DNA of 64,000 nucleotides. Origin: Seriola aureovittata (Eukaryota; Chordata; Actinopteri; Carangiformes; Carangidae). The notes beneath the pieces are model-generated. The model was not told the DNA's origin. It saw only the letters and a program-made list of their open reading frames with translations, and ran no database searches. The stretch spans positions 5,615,060 to 5,679,059 of the forward strand of contig NC_079375.1 in assembly GCF_021018895.1 (NCBI RefSeq). The letters run 5' to 3'. Every line of letters starts with the position of its first letter. Within the stretch, counting starts at the first letter, position 1. Below, piece by piece: positions 26,947 to 40,539 of the stretch. The position numbers and the translations under genes are program-made.

Positions 26947-29449
26947 ATATGAACAAATGTGCATGGATATGTCTGCTCATGTGTGTTTTTTGCATCAGTG
27001 TTTTCAACAACTTAATGTACAACATGGTGTGGCAATGTAAAGAAAAACACATGCCAACTCCACTTCCTGCCACACTAAGTAATCAAGAAATGAGGAAGTG
27101 TTTCCTCCAATCAATCATACTGCTGAGAGTCATTAGAGGTTTTTAGTTGATTACAGCTGTCAGAAAGAACGATGGCGCACTGCAGGGTTCAGTTAGTGTC
27201 ACTTACTGTGACAATCAAAGATGTGGGGTACAGAGAGGGGGCCAACTCTAAAGTGTTGGTTACTTTCACAAGTGAGACACTAATGTTTCTATTAATATCT
27301 TTGTGATAATACAGTGTAAAAATATGGTTTAAATGTTTTAAGAATCTGTAGACTTTACTTTGAATGTTCTTGCAAGATTATTTGTGACTCATAGCCTATA
27401 AATTTTGATTAAAGTAGAGTGACAGAACTCACTACGACTCAGTGATATTACAAAATTTCATATTAGGCTTATATTATCCATTTATCTACTATTTTACTCA
27501 TATATTGCACTATTTTTTATGAACCTATAGACTTTGTAAAATCCATTTCAAGCATCATCAGTAAAGGTATGTTTTCACATGATATTTGAAGAATTTCAAA
27601 ACCCAGGCTTCAATTCTTAGCATTTGGGCAAAATTTGCACAGTGGTCTGAAACAAAAAAAAGGGGCCTCATTAAAGAAAGAGCTGAGATTGTTCTGAAAA
27701 CTGTGATATCAAACACTTGACTATTATGTTACATACAAGTACCCTTTAAAAGGTGGGTTTAAGAAATAATGTAGAAATCGAGAAAATGCCCTTAAAAACA
27801 GCTAAAAACAGTGTGTAAATGAACAACTGAGTTACGAAATTCAAATTTTCATGTTTCAGATGATCTGCTTTTTTGGTAATTACAGACTTTAAAAAACTGT
27901 TTCTATATTAAAACTTAAGACTTTCTCAAGACTTGCAGATAGCCTGCAAATACACAGAAAAAGACAGAAGTTCAGGTTAAGTCCAGTTTTTGCAGAATAA
28001 CTGTCTCAGGTTAATGATGAAGACAAAAAAGTAGGAGGGGAGTTGTGGTTAGTCTAGGGCTGAGCTATAACACTGATATTGACAGTCAAGGTACCAAAAC
28101 ATCATGCTAAAGGTCAGACTCAAACAATATCAATGGTAGGCACCATTTTTTGTGTAGTTACAAAGAATTACAAAGTGTTACATGCCTGTTAGGTGATGTT
28201 ATCAATCTGAGCCTATGTTTGTGCTAATGTTATTGAGAAGAGATGGAAAAGAAAACAAGCTTGTGAAACCTTGATTAGGATTTTGTCTGTTTAGAGAATG
28301 TTTTAATGTTTTAATGCTTTTCCCTTTTTTTTTCTTTTTTTCCACACACACTCATGTTAGCCTGGTGCTCGAGTCATCTAATCAATCATAACATGCTATA
28401 GACTTTCAATCAACAAGTGGACTTAACTAACAAGCAAGTTTCTCTAATGTGTCCTTTAAGCTCATCTTGTTCAAACAGGCATGTTTTCAACTGGCCAACA
28501 TTTTACATGAGGAATACAGTGTAATGTGTCAGTATGATCTGTTTGCCTGTATAAATGAATGATTCAAATTCCTGCTCATTTATTGTACAGAATGGTTACA
28601 TTTGTTGTGGTTCATCATCGCCTGAAATGAGTAAAAGTTTTGTAATTAATATAAGGAAACCAAATAACATTGTATTATTCATACATCAACATTAAAGAAT
28701 CACTGGCTTGTTTGTTTAGCATATAGTATATAAACTAATTTAAGGTAGTGTCTTCTTTTATTCTGTATTCTGTAGATTTATTTTAGATTTAGTTATTCCC
28801 CACATTAAGAGCCAATGTCTCCAGCTGCTTTTTTAATATTATCTTTGTAAAGCTAGGACTGCACTTTAGAGGTTCAAATATTTTTATACTTCCCCTGTAA
28901 ATTTATCCTCATTCACTCCAACAGTTACAAGACCAAAGATTAAGGTGTGCTATCACATGACAAGAGAAAAAGTCAGGGTTCAGCAGCCACGAGTTGACAT
29001 TCGAGGGTGAGTGTTAATTTCCTAAACTAATTATATTAGGTTCTTACATATAGAGCTCACAGTATATATATACTCTGTGTTTCTCACAAGTGCTGTTGGA
29101 CTGTTATGATCCTAAAGGGAGGAGAGATGATGAAAAGCAGAATGGATGAGGCAGTGCAGTGAAGCAGCAAATTAAAACACACTGAGACCTTGACAACCAT
29201 TATATTCAGTGGCTGGAGGGAAACGTCTGCTTCAGTGGATACAATGTCCAATCCACCGTGGCCAGGGGGCTTCAAGACGTACTGAAACTATCAGGTGATA
29301 TCTCAGCTGGTAACTTCAACATTTTCCAACTAAGGATCAATGGCTGATGGGCTTATAAAGAAACTCGGTACAAATGTTGAGACAGCTCTCTGAGGGTTTT
29401 CAAACATGTCTGCACTATTTCTATTATCATTACTCTGTGCCGGAGAGAG

Positions 29450-29930
29450 CCAGAGCAAGAGGAATATTGTTTTCCCGGTTGTCCGTCTGTCCGTCCATCC
29501 CATTCTCGTGAACACGATATTGCAATAACTTTTTGACAGAACCTCTTCAAATTTGCCACAAACATTCACTAGGACTCAAGGATGAACTGATTCAATTTTG
29601 GGGGTCAAAAGGTCAAAGGTCAAGGTCCCAGTGACCTTACAAAATGCAGTTTTGGCCTTCTGAATGCAATATCTCTGCAATGCCTTAAGGGAATTTCTTC
29701 AAACTTGGTAAAAATGTTCACCTGAACTCAAGGACTTTGACTTTGGTGGCTAAAAGTCAAAGGTCAAAGGTCGCAGTGACCCCACAAAACATGATTTTGG
29801 CCTTGTGAAAGCAATATCTCCAGAATTCCTTGATAGAATCCCTTCAAATTTTGCACAAATGTCCACTTGGACTCAAAGACAAACTGATTAGACTTAACTC
29901 ATTAGCCTTTACTCAAGACTTCACAGGGCA
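29450..29930 (+). repeat. About 150-bp tandem repeat, roughly 2.5 diverged units
   Basis: CTTCAAA(T/C)TTG recurs at 29545, 29697 and 29842, and GGTCAAAGGTC plus GCAGTGACC/CCAGTGACC plus TTTTGGCCTT recurs in the same order. This is a known style of fish long-unit satellite-like repeat. Each full unit holds nuclear-receptor-like half-sites. Confidence 0.75.
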
Positions 29931-30325
29931 ATTATGAAAAAATTTCACACAAATGGTTAATATTTAATATGACTTTGGATTAACAGAAATGTAAACTGAA
30001 ACTAGTCTCAGTGGCAAAGGCAGACAACCATAAGGCGGTAATTCTAGTTTCTTTATTACTGTGTTGCAGCATGACTCCTCTGAGCTACGTGGTTTTTTGC
30101 TTTGGATGCAGTAAACAGAAACAAATGGGGTAGGAGATGCGGACAATGGTATGGGAAAAGCATCGTTTACCTTGACTATGTCTTTGTCTCATGTGTGTGT
30201 GATTTTTTACCAAACTTCTTCCCTTGCATACTGATCCCCAGTAACGCCCAAATTCAACCGTGGACCGAATGTCTAACATCAGCTAAAACCTGACCTGACC
30301 TAAACTGAACTGCCGGCAAAGACTC

Positions 30326-30395
30326 AACTCAACACTTCCTGGAGCTACTTCACAGAAAATAACTCAACACTTCCTGGAGCTACTTCACAGAAAAT
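30326..30395 (+). repeat. Perfect 35-bp tandem duplication
   Basis: Units 30326-30360 and 30361-30395 are identical (AACTCAACACTTCCTGGAGC and then TACTTCACAGAAAAT). Zero mismatches imply a recent event. Confidence 0.95.
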
Positions 30396-32670
30396 GCTAT
30401 TATCAAACCCCTTTTACTTTGAAGAAGCAACTGAGAAGAAGTGTGGAGTTGGCATTAACAGCAGACGTTTGTCCCTTTGATCACAGAACAATTGCCTCCC
30501 TGGGATTTTTTTCTCAGGTGTTTTACATCATTTCATTAAATAGAATTACTGAAGAGTGGAAAAAAGCTCTCTGAACTAGCTGACTTGCTAATTGCGATTT
30601 TGCAAGCTCATTACCTCGGCCGCAACAGGAATAAAGTTTATTCAGAAGACACATTTGTACAATTGTCTCCTGCCTGCAGTGCCTCGTTTATGGAGGAGGG
30701 ATGAATAAAACTGGCCTGTGCAGCGCAACTAATAAGCTATGATACTGATTCCACTGAAATGAATTGATTTACTCTTGAAATTTTGCCGTTTTCAGCTCTG
30801 GTGTGGCAGGGCAATCGGATGGAGAGAAAATAAATGGGAGAGAAATCTTCCAAATCAGTTCCATCATCAGAATTCATACAGCAGTATCTGAGATATTGCA
30901 AATGACAAAGAGATAAATGCCCATTTTGGGACACTGGTTAATATACTTTTTTTTTTTTAAAGATCACAGGAAGACAAAATACAACATCCCCAAACTGTCT
31001 GAGCTAACAAGGAATTGATGGCATAATCACAGCCACATAATCCAAATAGTTCAAAGGAATGAAGCCTGGAGCATGATGAGACAGTGGTGGCTGTTAAAAG
31101 TGGACCAGTCGGACAAGTAGTGACAAAGTAGTCCTCCAGTGCCAGGCCCAGTGCAGCAGATAGGAACCTGGCAAGGAGTTGTGCAACTGTGTAGGCACGC
31201 GGCCCAACCAAGTAGCTTATCACAAGGAGCTGCATGAGAGCTGGCAATAAGAAGCAAGGCCTGGCAGCTAGAAACACAAACACACAGCTCTACTCTTTGC
31301 ATTTACATTGCTGAATGGTTTTGTGTGCAGTGAATCTCCCATTTTAATGGTCTCTTTTCTGTTCCCTTTAAAAAGGAATAGAGGCTAAGGTTATACATGA
31401 GCAGAGAAAAGTTGAGAAAAGAGATAAGAGGAGAGGCACGGTGTGCATGTTTTAGGAGGTCCTGACTCACACCTGTACTGTCATCACCAGCAGCACGAAG
31501 CCAGGACAGTGGAAAAACAAACAAGCAACCCACTGGAACTGGGACAGTTTCACATCAACAACACCCACCTTCTCTAGGACTATCGATTCACACCTGACCA
31601 AACAACAATGAATCAATAAAGCAACAAGATAGTGTTTACATTTCTGTCATTTACATGTCATTCCTGATACACACTGGATGAGTTGGGGATGAGGAATACT
31701 ACATCACATAATTTCTTTCCTATAGCAGGACGCTTATAGTGCAGTGCATTATGACACCAAGGCAGTTTATAAAGTGAATATGACTATTTTCCTCTTGTAT
31801 CGACAGAAATTAGCAACATAAATAAAACTTTTATAACATATGGAAAAGTCTAAATTTATTTGTTCAAGTTTAGTTGTTAGTGCCATGTAAATTCAGACAT
31901 GGCAACAGGTGTCAAACTTTTTAATTTTGGTACTGGAGCTACCCTTTGTTATATATTTGGATTAGAGATTGTGCCTTTTACCATTTGTGATTGTGTAGCA
32001 TAAAGCATTAGTACTGTTGCTGTGATTAAATTACATATTTTCTCTTGCCATGGTACAAAACTGCTTCACTCATTCACTGGAAAAGTGTCTACAGGAGGGA
32101 GAACCAGATTAAACTTTTGTGATAATTACACTTGTGGATCTAATGACCTTAAGTATGAGAAAAATGGAACATCATTTACTCATAGACAAAGCTGGACTGA
32201 TTGTATACGTAACCAAAACAAGCTTGACAATTTTGACCTTCATCCTGCGATTTACATGGCACACAAGACAGAGAAAGGAAGGAACACCATTGTGGACTGA
32301 ACGGCTTTCAGAGAGTTTACTGTACTGACTTTGAAAGTGTGTATGTTCACTTTCAGATAACCTTTAACAAACACATTATACTGAATCACAGTTACGTCAT
32401 TGTGTGATGTATCACTCTGAAATCAGTGCTTCTGAATAAAAGCATGTGACAGAGTAGCTAACAGGGCTGCTGTCCCTGCTAACTTTGTTATGGCTGCACT
32501 GAAAAAGTCTAAAAGAAAAAGATGTAAAGTGAGTCTTTTTAGTTAGAGCAATGCTAGCAGAAAGAAAATTTTAGGAGTACTTTGGAGTGACTGAGAAAGA
32601 CTGAATACAATATTTTTTATTACTTAATACTTTGAACAAAGTGTTGTGTGTTTTTTAATTAATTTTAATA

Positions 32671-32960
32671 GGGCTGCACAATTAATCATAATATAATTGA
32701 AAGAGCGATATGACCAAGTGCAATATCGAAATCGCTGCAAGTTATTGATCAAGGTAAAATATGTCACAACACTGTTGTGCATTGTTAACACCATAAGCGT
32801 TGTGATGCTACAGAGACGCCCTGGCCCACAAGTCACATGACTTCTCCAGACGTAAAGGAACATGTTTGTTTTGTACATGACCACAAAAAAATTATATCAT
32901 CATTTTCATATTTTTTCAGTGAAAATTAAATGCAAAAATGACCATTCACGCTGAAATCGC
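32671..32960 (+). repeat. GGGCTGCACAATTAATC-family dispersed repeat
   Basis: Starts AGGGCTGCACAATTAATCAT and carries GCAATATCGAAATCGCTGC and GAAATCGCAATATCTGCC, sequence typical of a second common teleost dispersed repeat. Boundaries are approximate. Confidence 0.5.
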
Positions 32961-33780
32961 AATATCTGCCAAAAATTAAAAGATTCAAAGTTGGAATCAG
33001 TGAAGTCTTCCAATGCAAATACTATGATACTATGGCAGAATTGATTTTTGTGACATACTAGTATTTCCACAAACTGTAAAAGTCCTATTCTATACGTGTG
33101 TAACCTGAACAGAACAATAACAACTCCGATCCCCTCCCTCCCACAGTGACACACAAAAAGAGGTCTACACCCAGTGGCAGCACCACACAGACCCGGTTTC
33201 TATTTTCTCACTGGCTTTTGTTCAGCAGCAGACTGAGCTAACAAGTTCAGGAACAAACACCCCCACTGACCAAACTCACATGTAAAGAGCTGCCTCATTT
33301 CACTGAGGCTTCCTGAATGAAGCTGGTTTTTCAACAGGAGAAAAATAAGCTGCACAAACCGTGGAGTGACAATTTCACTGTGACCTAGTGAACCATCTAC
33401 TGACAGAAAATGTTTGATTTGAACTATCACCTGTACTATTAAATAAAAAATGTGGGCAGCAATAGACACTTAAGACTATTATAGAAACAGGCAGAAGGTG
33501 AACACAGAGTTTCACTGTAAGCATTTATTTTACATTTGTTCAGCTGCAAATGATAAAAATGAAAAAAAGATCACTGTAAGTATACTACAGTCCAGTGGAT
33601 AAAACAGCTGTCTGCAGATACTGACAATTGTCTTAAATCAACAGATGGATGGGGACGGCTCCACTGCATGACCTGTGCAAATACTAGATGGAGCCAGGCA
33701 TTGAAACAGGGTCCCAGAACCAAAATTAAAATATTTCGACAACAGCAAAATAAGTTTTTTTTAAATCTGTGTGACTTTAC

Positions 33781-34479
33781 CTGGAGATGTTCAGTGGAAG
33801 AGCTGCTCAGTTCATCTCCAGACTCTGAGTCGTTGGTGGGTCTCTCCTCCCCAGCAGAGTCACAGTGTTGGGTGCTGTCCACATCCAGCGGGGCTCGGGC
33901 CATCTCTGGGGATCGGGCGCGGGTACGCGGCAGAGAGCCGTGCCCTCCTCTGTGGACAGGTTGGGGACCTCCACCGTGGACAAGAATCTCAGGCAGAGCT
34001 CGGTCATGGTCTGTGGGGGTGATGGGGGGGTGATGGTGGTTACTGTCCCTGCGTTGGGTGGGGGGACTGAAGTGCCCTGAAGAGGCAGTATGTGCGGAGG
34101 GTGAGCGGCGATAGCTGGACTCGTGTCTGTGAAGGTTCTCAGCAGACCGATTGTGGTATCCCAGATCCAGATTGGTTGGCTTTACCCAGAGTGCACCCCC
34201 ACTTTGGGAAGGTGAGTTGCCGGTGGCAGCAGGTGGATGTGGGATGGGTTTAGGAGGTGGCATGAGAGCTTTGCGGACCTCTCGGACATACTGAGCAGGT
34301 ACATAAAAAGCTTTAGTCCCCTCCTCTTTCTTCACCTGCCACCAGTCATCATTGGTTTTCTTGACCAGCATGTAGCATTCCCCCTGCCTGATGGTGATGA
34401 TGCGGTCCTTGGACTTGTACTCATAGTCGTACTCCACCTCGATGTAGACCTGACCCGGGGCAATGGGCAGTTCCGCCAT
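33781..34479 (-). CDS. arhgap12: Rho GTPase-activating protein 12, first coding exon (SH3 domain), partial gene
   Basis: Encodes the first 233 residues of a Rho GAP that acts at cell junctions and on actin. The ATG at 34479 opens MAELPIAPGQVYIEVEYDYE. An SH3 domain spans about residues 8-70, with the ALYDY-equivalent YDYEYKSKD, the paired Trp NDDWWQV and the closing YVPAQYV. A Pro-rich patch (about 72-86), a low-complexity His/Ser/Pro stretch and a final acidic-Ser block SESGDELSSSSTEH follow. That last block and the preceding SCDSAGE-like CDSAGEE match ARHGAP12; ARHGAP27 has a similar design, but linkage to kif5b favours ARHGAP12. The open frame continues past 33781, but CAG followed by gtaaagtcac is a donor and the downstream residues lose similarity. 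WW, PH and RhoGAP exons are outside the window to the left. Confidence 0.9.
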
Positions 34480-34552
34480 GACGCCTTTGACTGTCCACCA
34501 GGCAGCTCACCGCAACAAGCAGATGTTTATTAGCATGGCTTCATGAGCAGAC
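34480..34552 (-). other. arhgap12: arhgap12 exon 2, 5' UTR part, with two short upstream ORFs
   Basis: An acceptor (ttttattttttcag) at 34553 starts the exon that carries the ATG. Two upstream ATGs precede the main start: one frame of four codons (34544-34530) and one of nine codons (34536-34507), both closed before 34479. Confidence 0.7.
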
Positions 34553-35609
34553 CTGAAAAAATAAAAACAAACAGGGCTTTAAGTAAATATCAGCAAGTGA
34601 GCAAATTTACATTTTGTTACTTTCTAATATCAGTTCATATTCCATACTGGTGATCTAATCATACCTGGGCCTTGTTGGCTGAGTGCTTTAAAACATTGTA
34701 TGTACCATGTTCCCTGTTGTGATCAGGCCAATTTTTCAAATTAAAGCAGCACACTGAAAATATTGAGTGATTCTTTCTGCTTCTGACTGCTGAATTAATT
34801 TCCTCCAAAAAGGCAAATTCACTGAACAGCATTTTCTTTTAGAGAAAAGATATTAGTATCCACTTCTGTTAAAAAATGTCATATTGTCTTTTCAAACACA
34901 AGACATTTTTAAAATGGCAAAGTGACATTACAATGAAAGTGGCCTTTTGTATGAGGGAGTTATCAGGAAGTACTTTAGTTTACTTTCCATTAAAAACCTA
35001 ATTTTACACCTTAGGGAATAGAAGCTTTCGCAGAACACTGGGAAAAACAGTGGTAAACACTGCAGCAACATCAACCATCAACAGTCAAGGAAGAAACTAA
35101 AACTTAATTAATTGAAAAGTCCAAGGAAAAAGGCACTAAAGTAATGACAAAAACTTGTGATGACAACTCAATGAAAAGTTTAAGAAACTGATAATAGTAT
35201 AGTTTATCCCTTGGTAATATACAGTAATTGGAAAAGATTCCTCTTCATTTCCTGTCTCTCTTACACAACATATACCACAACAAAGACACAGACAACCATG
35301 TCTTTTAAAGCCTAATACCCCTGTAACCCAATCAGGACAAATGAATAAGATACAAAGGGGGTTTAATCCTCTTCAGAGGCTGAATGTACAGAAGTCGGCT
35401 CAGAGCTCCAGAGCAGCACATAAGATCAGACAGAAGGAGGGGAGACATTAATGTGGATCACATGGTCTTCTTACACTACAGTATCTCTGTTTTTCTGGCT
35501 AACTCTGTCTTTCTCTTACTGTCTGGTAATGACAGCAGCTGAGGCATGCTGCTGCTGAGCAGAGAGATTAGTCAGATCACACAAATACTTTCCTGCTGAA
35601 GTCACATCT

Positions 35610-35611
<2 letters not shown>

Positions 35612-35686
<75 letters not shown>
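35612..35686. repeat. CA microsatellite in arhgap12 intron 1
   Basis: About 37 uninterrupted CA units. Confidence 0.98.
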
Positions 35687-35689
<3 letters not shown>

Positions 35690-36608
35690 GTGAGGCTGCA
35701 ACACACCTTGACCAACCTAAACTTTGAAGTGTCTTTTTCTTTTTCTTTCTTTCTTTTTTTTAAATGTGCAAAACTCGACTGACAACACGAAGCATGTGAT
35801 CGAGCCAAGCCTTAGTTTACATGGTTTGTCTTATGTGAAGTGAACTTTGAGGGCAGACTTGACTTCAATAATAATAATTATCCAACAGCCAAATAATGAG
35901 AAAAACAGAGCTCAGAGCTACGCTAAATGTTTCATTAAAGTTATAGTACACGTTTTGCCGGTGGGTACGAGTGTGACATGATGATATCTTGTCACATACT
36001 GCCTAAGGCTACCTCTGAGCATACACCGTTTTGACAGAAAAAAGGTACCACATTGCTACTAGTGTTAGCTGGAGCTTAAGGACTCAGGTAGTAGTCCTAG
36101 GAAAATAAATATTTCATCCTCTAAAAAGTTTAAGAGTTCAAATCTTAATCATGTATCTTATCTCTGTAGCTCTGTTTAGTTGTTTAGTGTCAGACTTTTA
36201 TTTCATATATTAAGTTGAAATTCCCTCATTTTGTGGTTTTTATTATTTATAAATATGTTTGTCAGTAGTTTGAGATTATTTGTTTAAAAAAACAATTTCA
36301 GCTCTTGTTGAGAGGTTTTGGAGGTATGGCACAAGTACACTTCCTACTAACTACCCTATAAAACCTTTTACATATTAAACTGACATATGGGAAGCTTATG
36401 GACAAGAGGGGTAAGAACAAGGAAATGTAAAAATAAAGAGTCTTAGAGTTGTTTTTTTTAATTGTGTATTTAATGTCCTGTATTTTCATGGAGATTAAGT
36501 AACTCATGTTTATACATCTAACAGTACAAGTGTCTTGTTCAATTTAAGCCATTATCCATGGTTCTGTGATATTTACATGAGTATTTAAGGAGGTAAAATC
36601 AGTCAGTG

Positions 36609-36636
36609 TTTAGTTGTATACTACTATACAACTAAA
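36609..36636. repeat. Perfect 12-bp inverted repeat with 4-nt loop
   Basis: TTTAGTTGTATA, CTAC, TATACAACTAAA. AT-rich hairpin in arhgap12 intron 1. Confidence 0.85.
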
Positions 36637-36974
36637 ATACAGATTTAGGCATCACATGACTGACTTCCGAATTTGAAATGTTTGCAACTGTTCCAGCATT
36701 ACTACCTGGAAATCACTATAGAAGAGAGTGTGAGTCAAATGATTTGAATGTACACTGTAAGCAAGTTAACATACCAGACCCACCAACAACAAATGGTGCA
36801 GCCAGTCAATAGGCAAATTCATGACGAGAGACATTATGTGTCTAACATCCCATCATTTTAATATAAAAACATGGACTGAAGGTTTAGCACTTCATAAAAG
36901 TTGAAAATTGAGTGGAAATACATAATTTTCCACATGCATTGATAAAATCTTGCTCCATGAATCAGTGTAATAAT

Positions 36975-37232
36975 TAGAGCTGAAACAATTAGTTCATTAA
37001 CAGATATGTCAAACAACAGAGAAGTGATCCAAAAATGACAAAGACATACTGTTTCCATGTTCTCAAATGTGCCCATGTGTGGGTTTAGTCTTTTTGTGAT
37101 AGCAAACTGAATGTCTTTGGGTTTTGAGTTGATCAGGCAGATTACAAGATTTAACATCTTTTAGACCAAACAATCAGAAGAGAATAACTGGCAGATTAAT
37201 CAATGATGAAAATTATCTTTATTTGTAGCCCT
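36975..37232 (-). repeat. GGGCTGCAACTAA-family repeat, copy 8 (both ends present)
   Basis: Begins TAGAGCTGAAACAATTAGTT and ends CTTTATTTGTAGCCCT, so both ends of the element are present with a shortened interior. Confidence 0.7.
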
Positions 37233-38328
37233 GGTACTAATGAAAATGCTAAATCCATCTCAAACATCCCAATCATTACTCGGACCTCAACTGTGTCTAT
37301 GCTCGGAGGTCTAAAATAAAACACAGGACACACAATGAGTTTCTGTAGATTTTTAACCCCAGCTGAGCAACAACCCACTGGTGGTGCGGTGTGAGCCTCG
37401 TCCGATCTAGATGAGGTGGCAGGATATTACGTCAGTAGCAGTTAGAGGGATATTACAGTGACAGTCATCAGTGAGTCACATCCAGTGTAACTATTGCCTT
37501 GAAAACCAAGATTTATTTTGGTTTTATTTTCATGATACACACAATGACACATGATGACTTCTATCAGCAGATTCCAGTCACATCACTTTTTCAGCCCAAC
37601 CCCACTGCTGCCGACTTGGCACCAAACCAACCACACTACAAATAACTTCCACTGCCAAGTCAGTGTGGTCGTCACACAGACAACATCCTGATGGATCTAT
37701 TTGGGAAGCAGATTTTCAGACAATTATTTTACCAAACTGTTCGTAATCTATAATTAGCATTGCATGGGAAGCATCCACATTACAAACACATAAAGCAACA
37801 TGAGCTACACGCTTTTACAACCATCAAGTTTAAAACCATAAAGGTGGCATCTGAACGGTAAACAGGGGTTAGGCAGCCACTATCTAGCATTTCTTTGGCA
37901 TACTTTCGGTGGTGCATTAGCTTAATAAAGATCTGTGATCAGTCGTGATTACGCCAACAGCACCTGGATTACTCCTGATGCAGTGAGCGGAGGGATAATA
38001 TCAACGTGGATTAGCTCTTTGGTTCAGGCTAACAGGCACTGAGGGAAATCTCACCAAATCTATCATCTGCTCAGACCATCCATTAGCCAAATGAACTGCC
38101 TCACATGCTAATTCACAGCTCACAGTAACAATACACACAGAGTACAGCTGACTAACGATGCATTAGACTGGGTGAGGGCCGTGTCATGACAAGAACTGGC
38201 AGCCTTCCTATTTAACCTGTGACCTGCTAATTCAGCCGGCTGGCCTGACAGGAAGAAGACAGTTTCTTCTATTTCCATCTAATCCTTGCACTGAAGACAT
38301 TTGGGCTCCAGAGCACCACAAACAACAA

Positions 38329-38588
38329 GTAACTAATGATTATTTTCCTTATTATTAATCTGCAGGTTATTCCCTCAACTAGAAAATATATCTAGAAAGA
38401 AAAAGAAAACTACATCCCACAGTACAAGGTGATGTTTTAATATGTCTTCTCTAGTCCAACCAACAGTCCAAAACCCAAAGATATTCAGTTTACTGTGATA
38501 CAAAACAGAAAAAGTTAGAAAATATTAATATTTAAGAGGCTGAAAATAACAATAACAATTGATTAACCAACTAATCAATGCAACTCTA
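38329..38588 (+). repeat. GGGCTGCAACTAA-family repeat, copy 9
   Basis: Plus orientation: AACTAATGATTATTTTCC, CCAACCAACAGTCCAAAACC, AAAGATATTCAGTTTACTG, and the tail CAATTGATTAACCAACTAAT. Confidence 0.7.
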
Positions 38589-39467
38589 GTAATATTTACT
38601 CAATAAATAGCCTAATTTATAATAGTTTTCAAATAAGTTTATTGTACAAACAGGACACAAAATATTAAAGAAAAAGAAATACAATGAGGTAGAGTAATCA
38701 TAAAAAAATATGCACAAAATGAAATCAGATATATAACTGAAGCCAAAAACCACAATGCAAGTGCAGGAAAATACTTATTTTCCTTAAATCATCAAGGCTA
38801 ACAGCTTTGATAAATACTGTAATAATGATCAAGTTTCAATGAAAACAATGAGGAGCATTTTTTACCATTTTGAACCGGCCTGCACTCACTTCATCTACAG
38901 TAGGTGTGAGATTTTATCTGTGCAATCTGCTATGCTGAATGCTCCAGTTCGGTCACTGTGATGCACTTCATACGAGAACCCTGTGGTTTGCCTGGAACAA
39001 GTTCGGCCCTATCTTTCCTGTATTTCTCCATTTCTGGGAGCAATAACTAAGAGTAAATACTTTCTCTAGCTGCACATTCTTCAGTGGCTGAGTTCTAGAG
39101 AAATTACCTGGCTGGTAAATTTGTCAAAGTGGTTTGGAAAGTCTGGGACTTATGTCACTGCAGCAGTTAGACAAGAGTTAATTTCCTGTCTTCCTTGCAC
39201 AATGTTTCCCTTGGTTGTTCTTTTCACTCTCACTTGCCTTTAATATCCTGCCAAAGTTTTCAGGGTAAATCACCAACCATTCTGACAGCTGTGGATTCAG
39301 TCAACTAAATCTAAAACGACTTGCAAAATTAAAACATTTTAAACTTTTTTTTACACAATGTTGACAAATGTCCCATGCAATTACAGCTCATATGTAAACA
39401 TAAATGCAACAAGCTGCAACAGCTGTTATATAATACTATTATTGTAACTATTTTAAAGTAAAAACCA

Positions 39468-39602
39468 AAACTGTAAACTGAATATTTTTGGATTTTGTAC
39501 TGTAGGTCTGGCAAAACAAGACATTTGAGGATAAGAACTTTTCTGCCATTTACAGAGCAAACAAGTCAGTGTTTGAGACTGATCAATGATGAAAACAGCC
39601 TC
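39468..39602 (-). repeat. GGGCTGCAACTAA-family repeat, copy 10 (fragment)
   Basis: TGTAAACTGAATATTTTTGG, GGCAAAACAAGACATTTGAG and CTGATCAATGATGAAAACAG mark a minus-oriented internal fragment. Confidence 0.55.
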
Positions 39603-40539
39603 ATCATTTTTGAACCAATGAAGCATCAGTTATCTTTTAACAATCTTGTCCCTCCTCCCTTCTCATCAGAAAAATAAGGCTCTTTCCAAATAAAATCCTT
39701 GGATTAATGGAAAACTATGCTCAGAAAAAGCCATTATCCAAATGACTTAAGGTAGGCAAGTCTACAAATAACACAGATTAATTAAGACTTCCTGAGTACT
39801 CTCATTCTTCATACTGAAAAGCATTTAAAAGGTTAAGTACCTAGGGGCTGTTGTCTCTTTCACTTATCCCACTCTAGATTAAGCGTCAGAATCAGCAGTG
39901 CCATTTAGCAGACAGCACAAATCTTCTCAGAGTCCAATCAGCAAAATCAGAGGAAGCACCTTAATTTAATGTGATGGTAATAAGATTTACAAGGGGGTGT
40001 TTGGGGGTGGATGATTGAGTAGGAAGGATGAAACCATCCTGAGCTACACGGACATGAAGACAGGGCCTTGGTTGATGTGTTGGGAGTGTCAGGAAGACAG
40101 AGGAGATGTGTCTGGGACTGATCTGCGTTGAAAAATCTGTTGTTGTCAGCACATGTAGGAAACACACCCTTCCATTTTCTCCCGCCTCAGCAAGTCAGAA
40201 AACAGCACCTTAGAAAGGGGTTTTCACTGAAAAAGCATGAAATGTTGACATGGACAACAGAGACAAGTGAGGCAGCAGAGGTATTACTCTGCATCAGCTC
40301 TCACATGACTCTTGTTAGCCAGACCGCTTCTATCTGGAGTGGGTGGCCAGTGATTACTTTGAAAGAGTTATTTTCATCATAGGGAGAAAATTTCTTTCAC
40401 ATTATGGAGACATTTAAAGTGAAGGGAAAGGATGTTGGGGAGATATCAGCCTCACTATTCACATAGTACTGCTGAGGGCTATATGTTAACTTTTCAGAAA
40501 TAGAGCTATGATTGAACTGTTGTCAAGTTTCTTGCCTTT

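Noticed and set aside
33571..33780. Extension of the arhgap12 frame past 33781
   Set aside because: Homology to the family stops exactly at CAG followed by gtaaag, and the extension (hydrophobic, Cys-rich) is intron read-through.
33807..34080. Plus-strand and alternative minus frames over the arhgap12 exon
   Set aside because: Shadows of the GC-rich coding exon in other frames.
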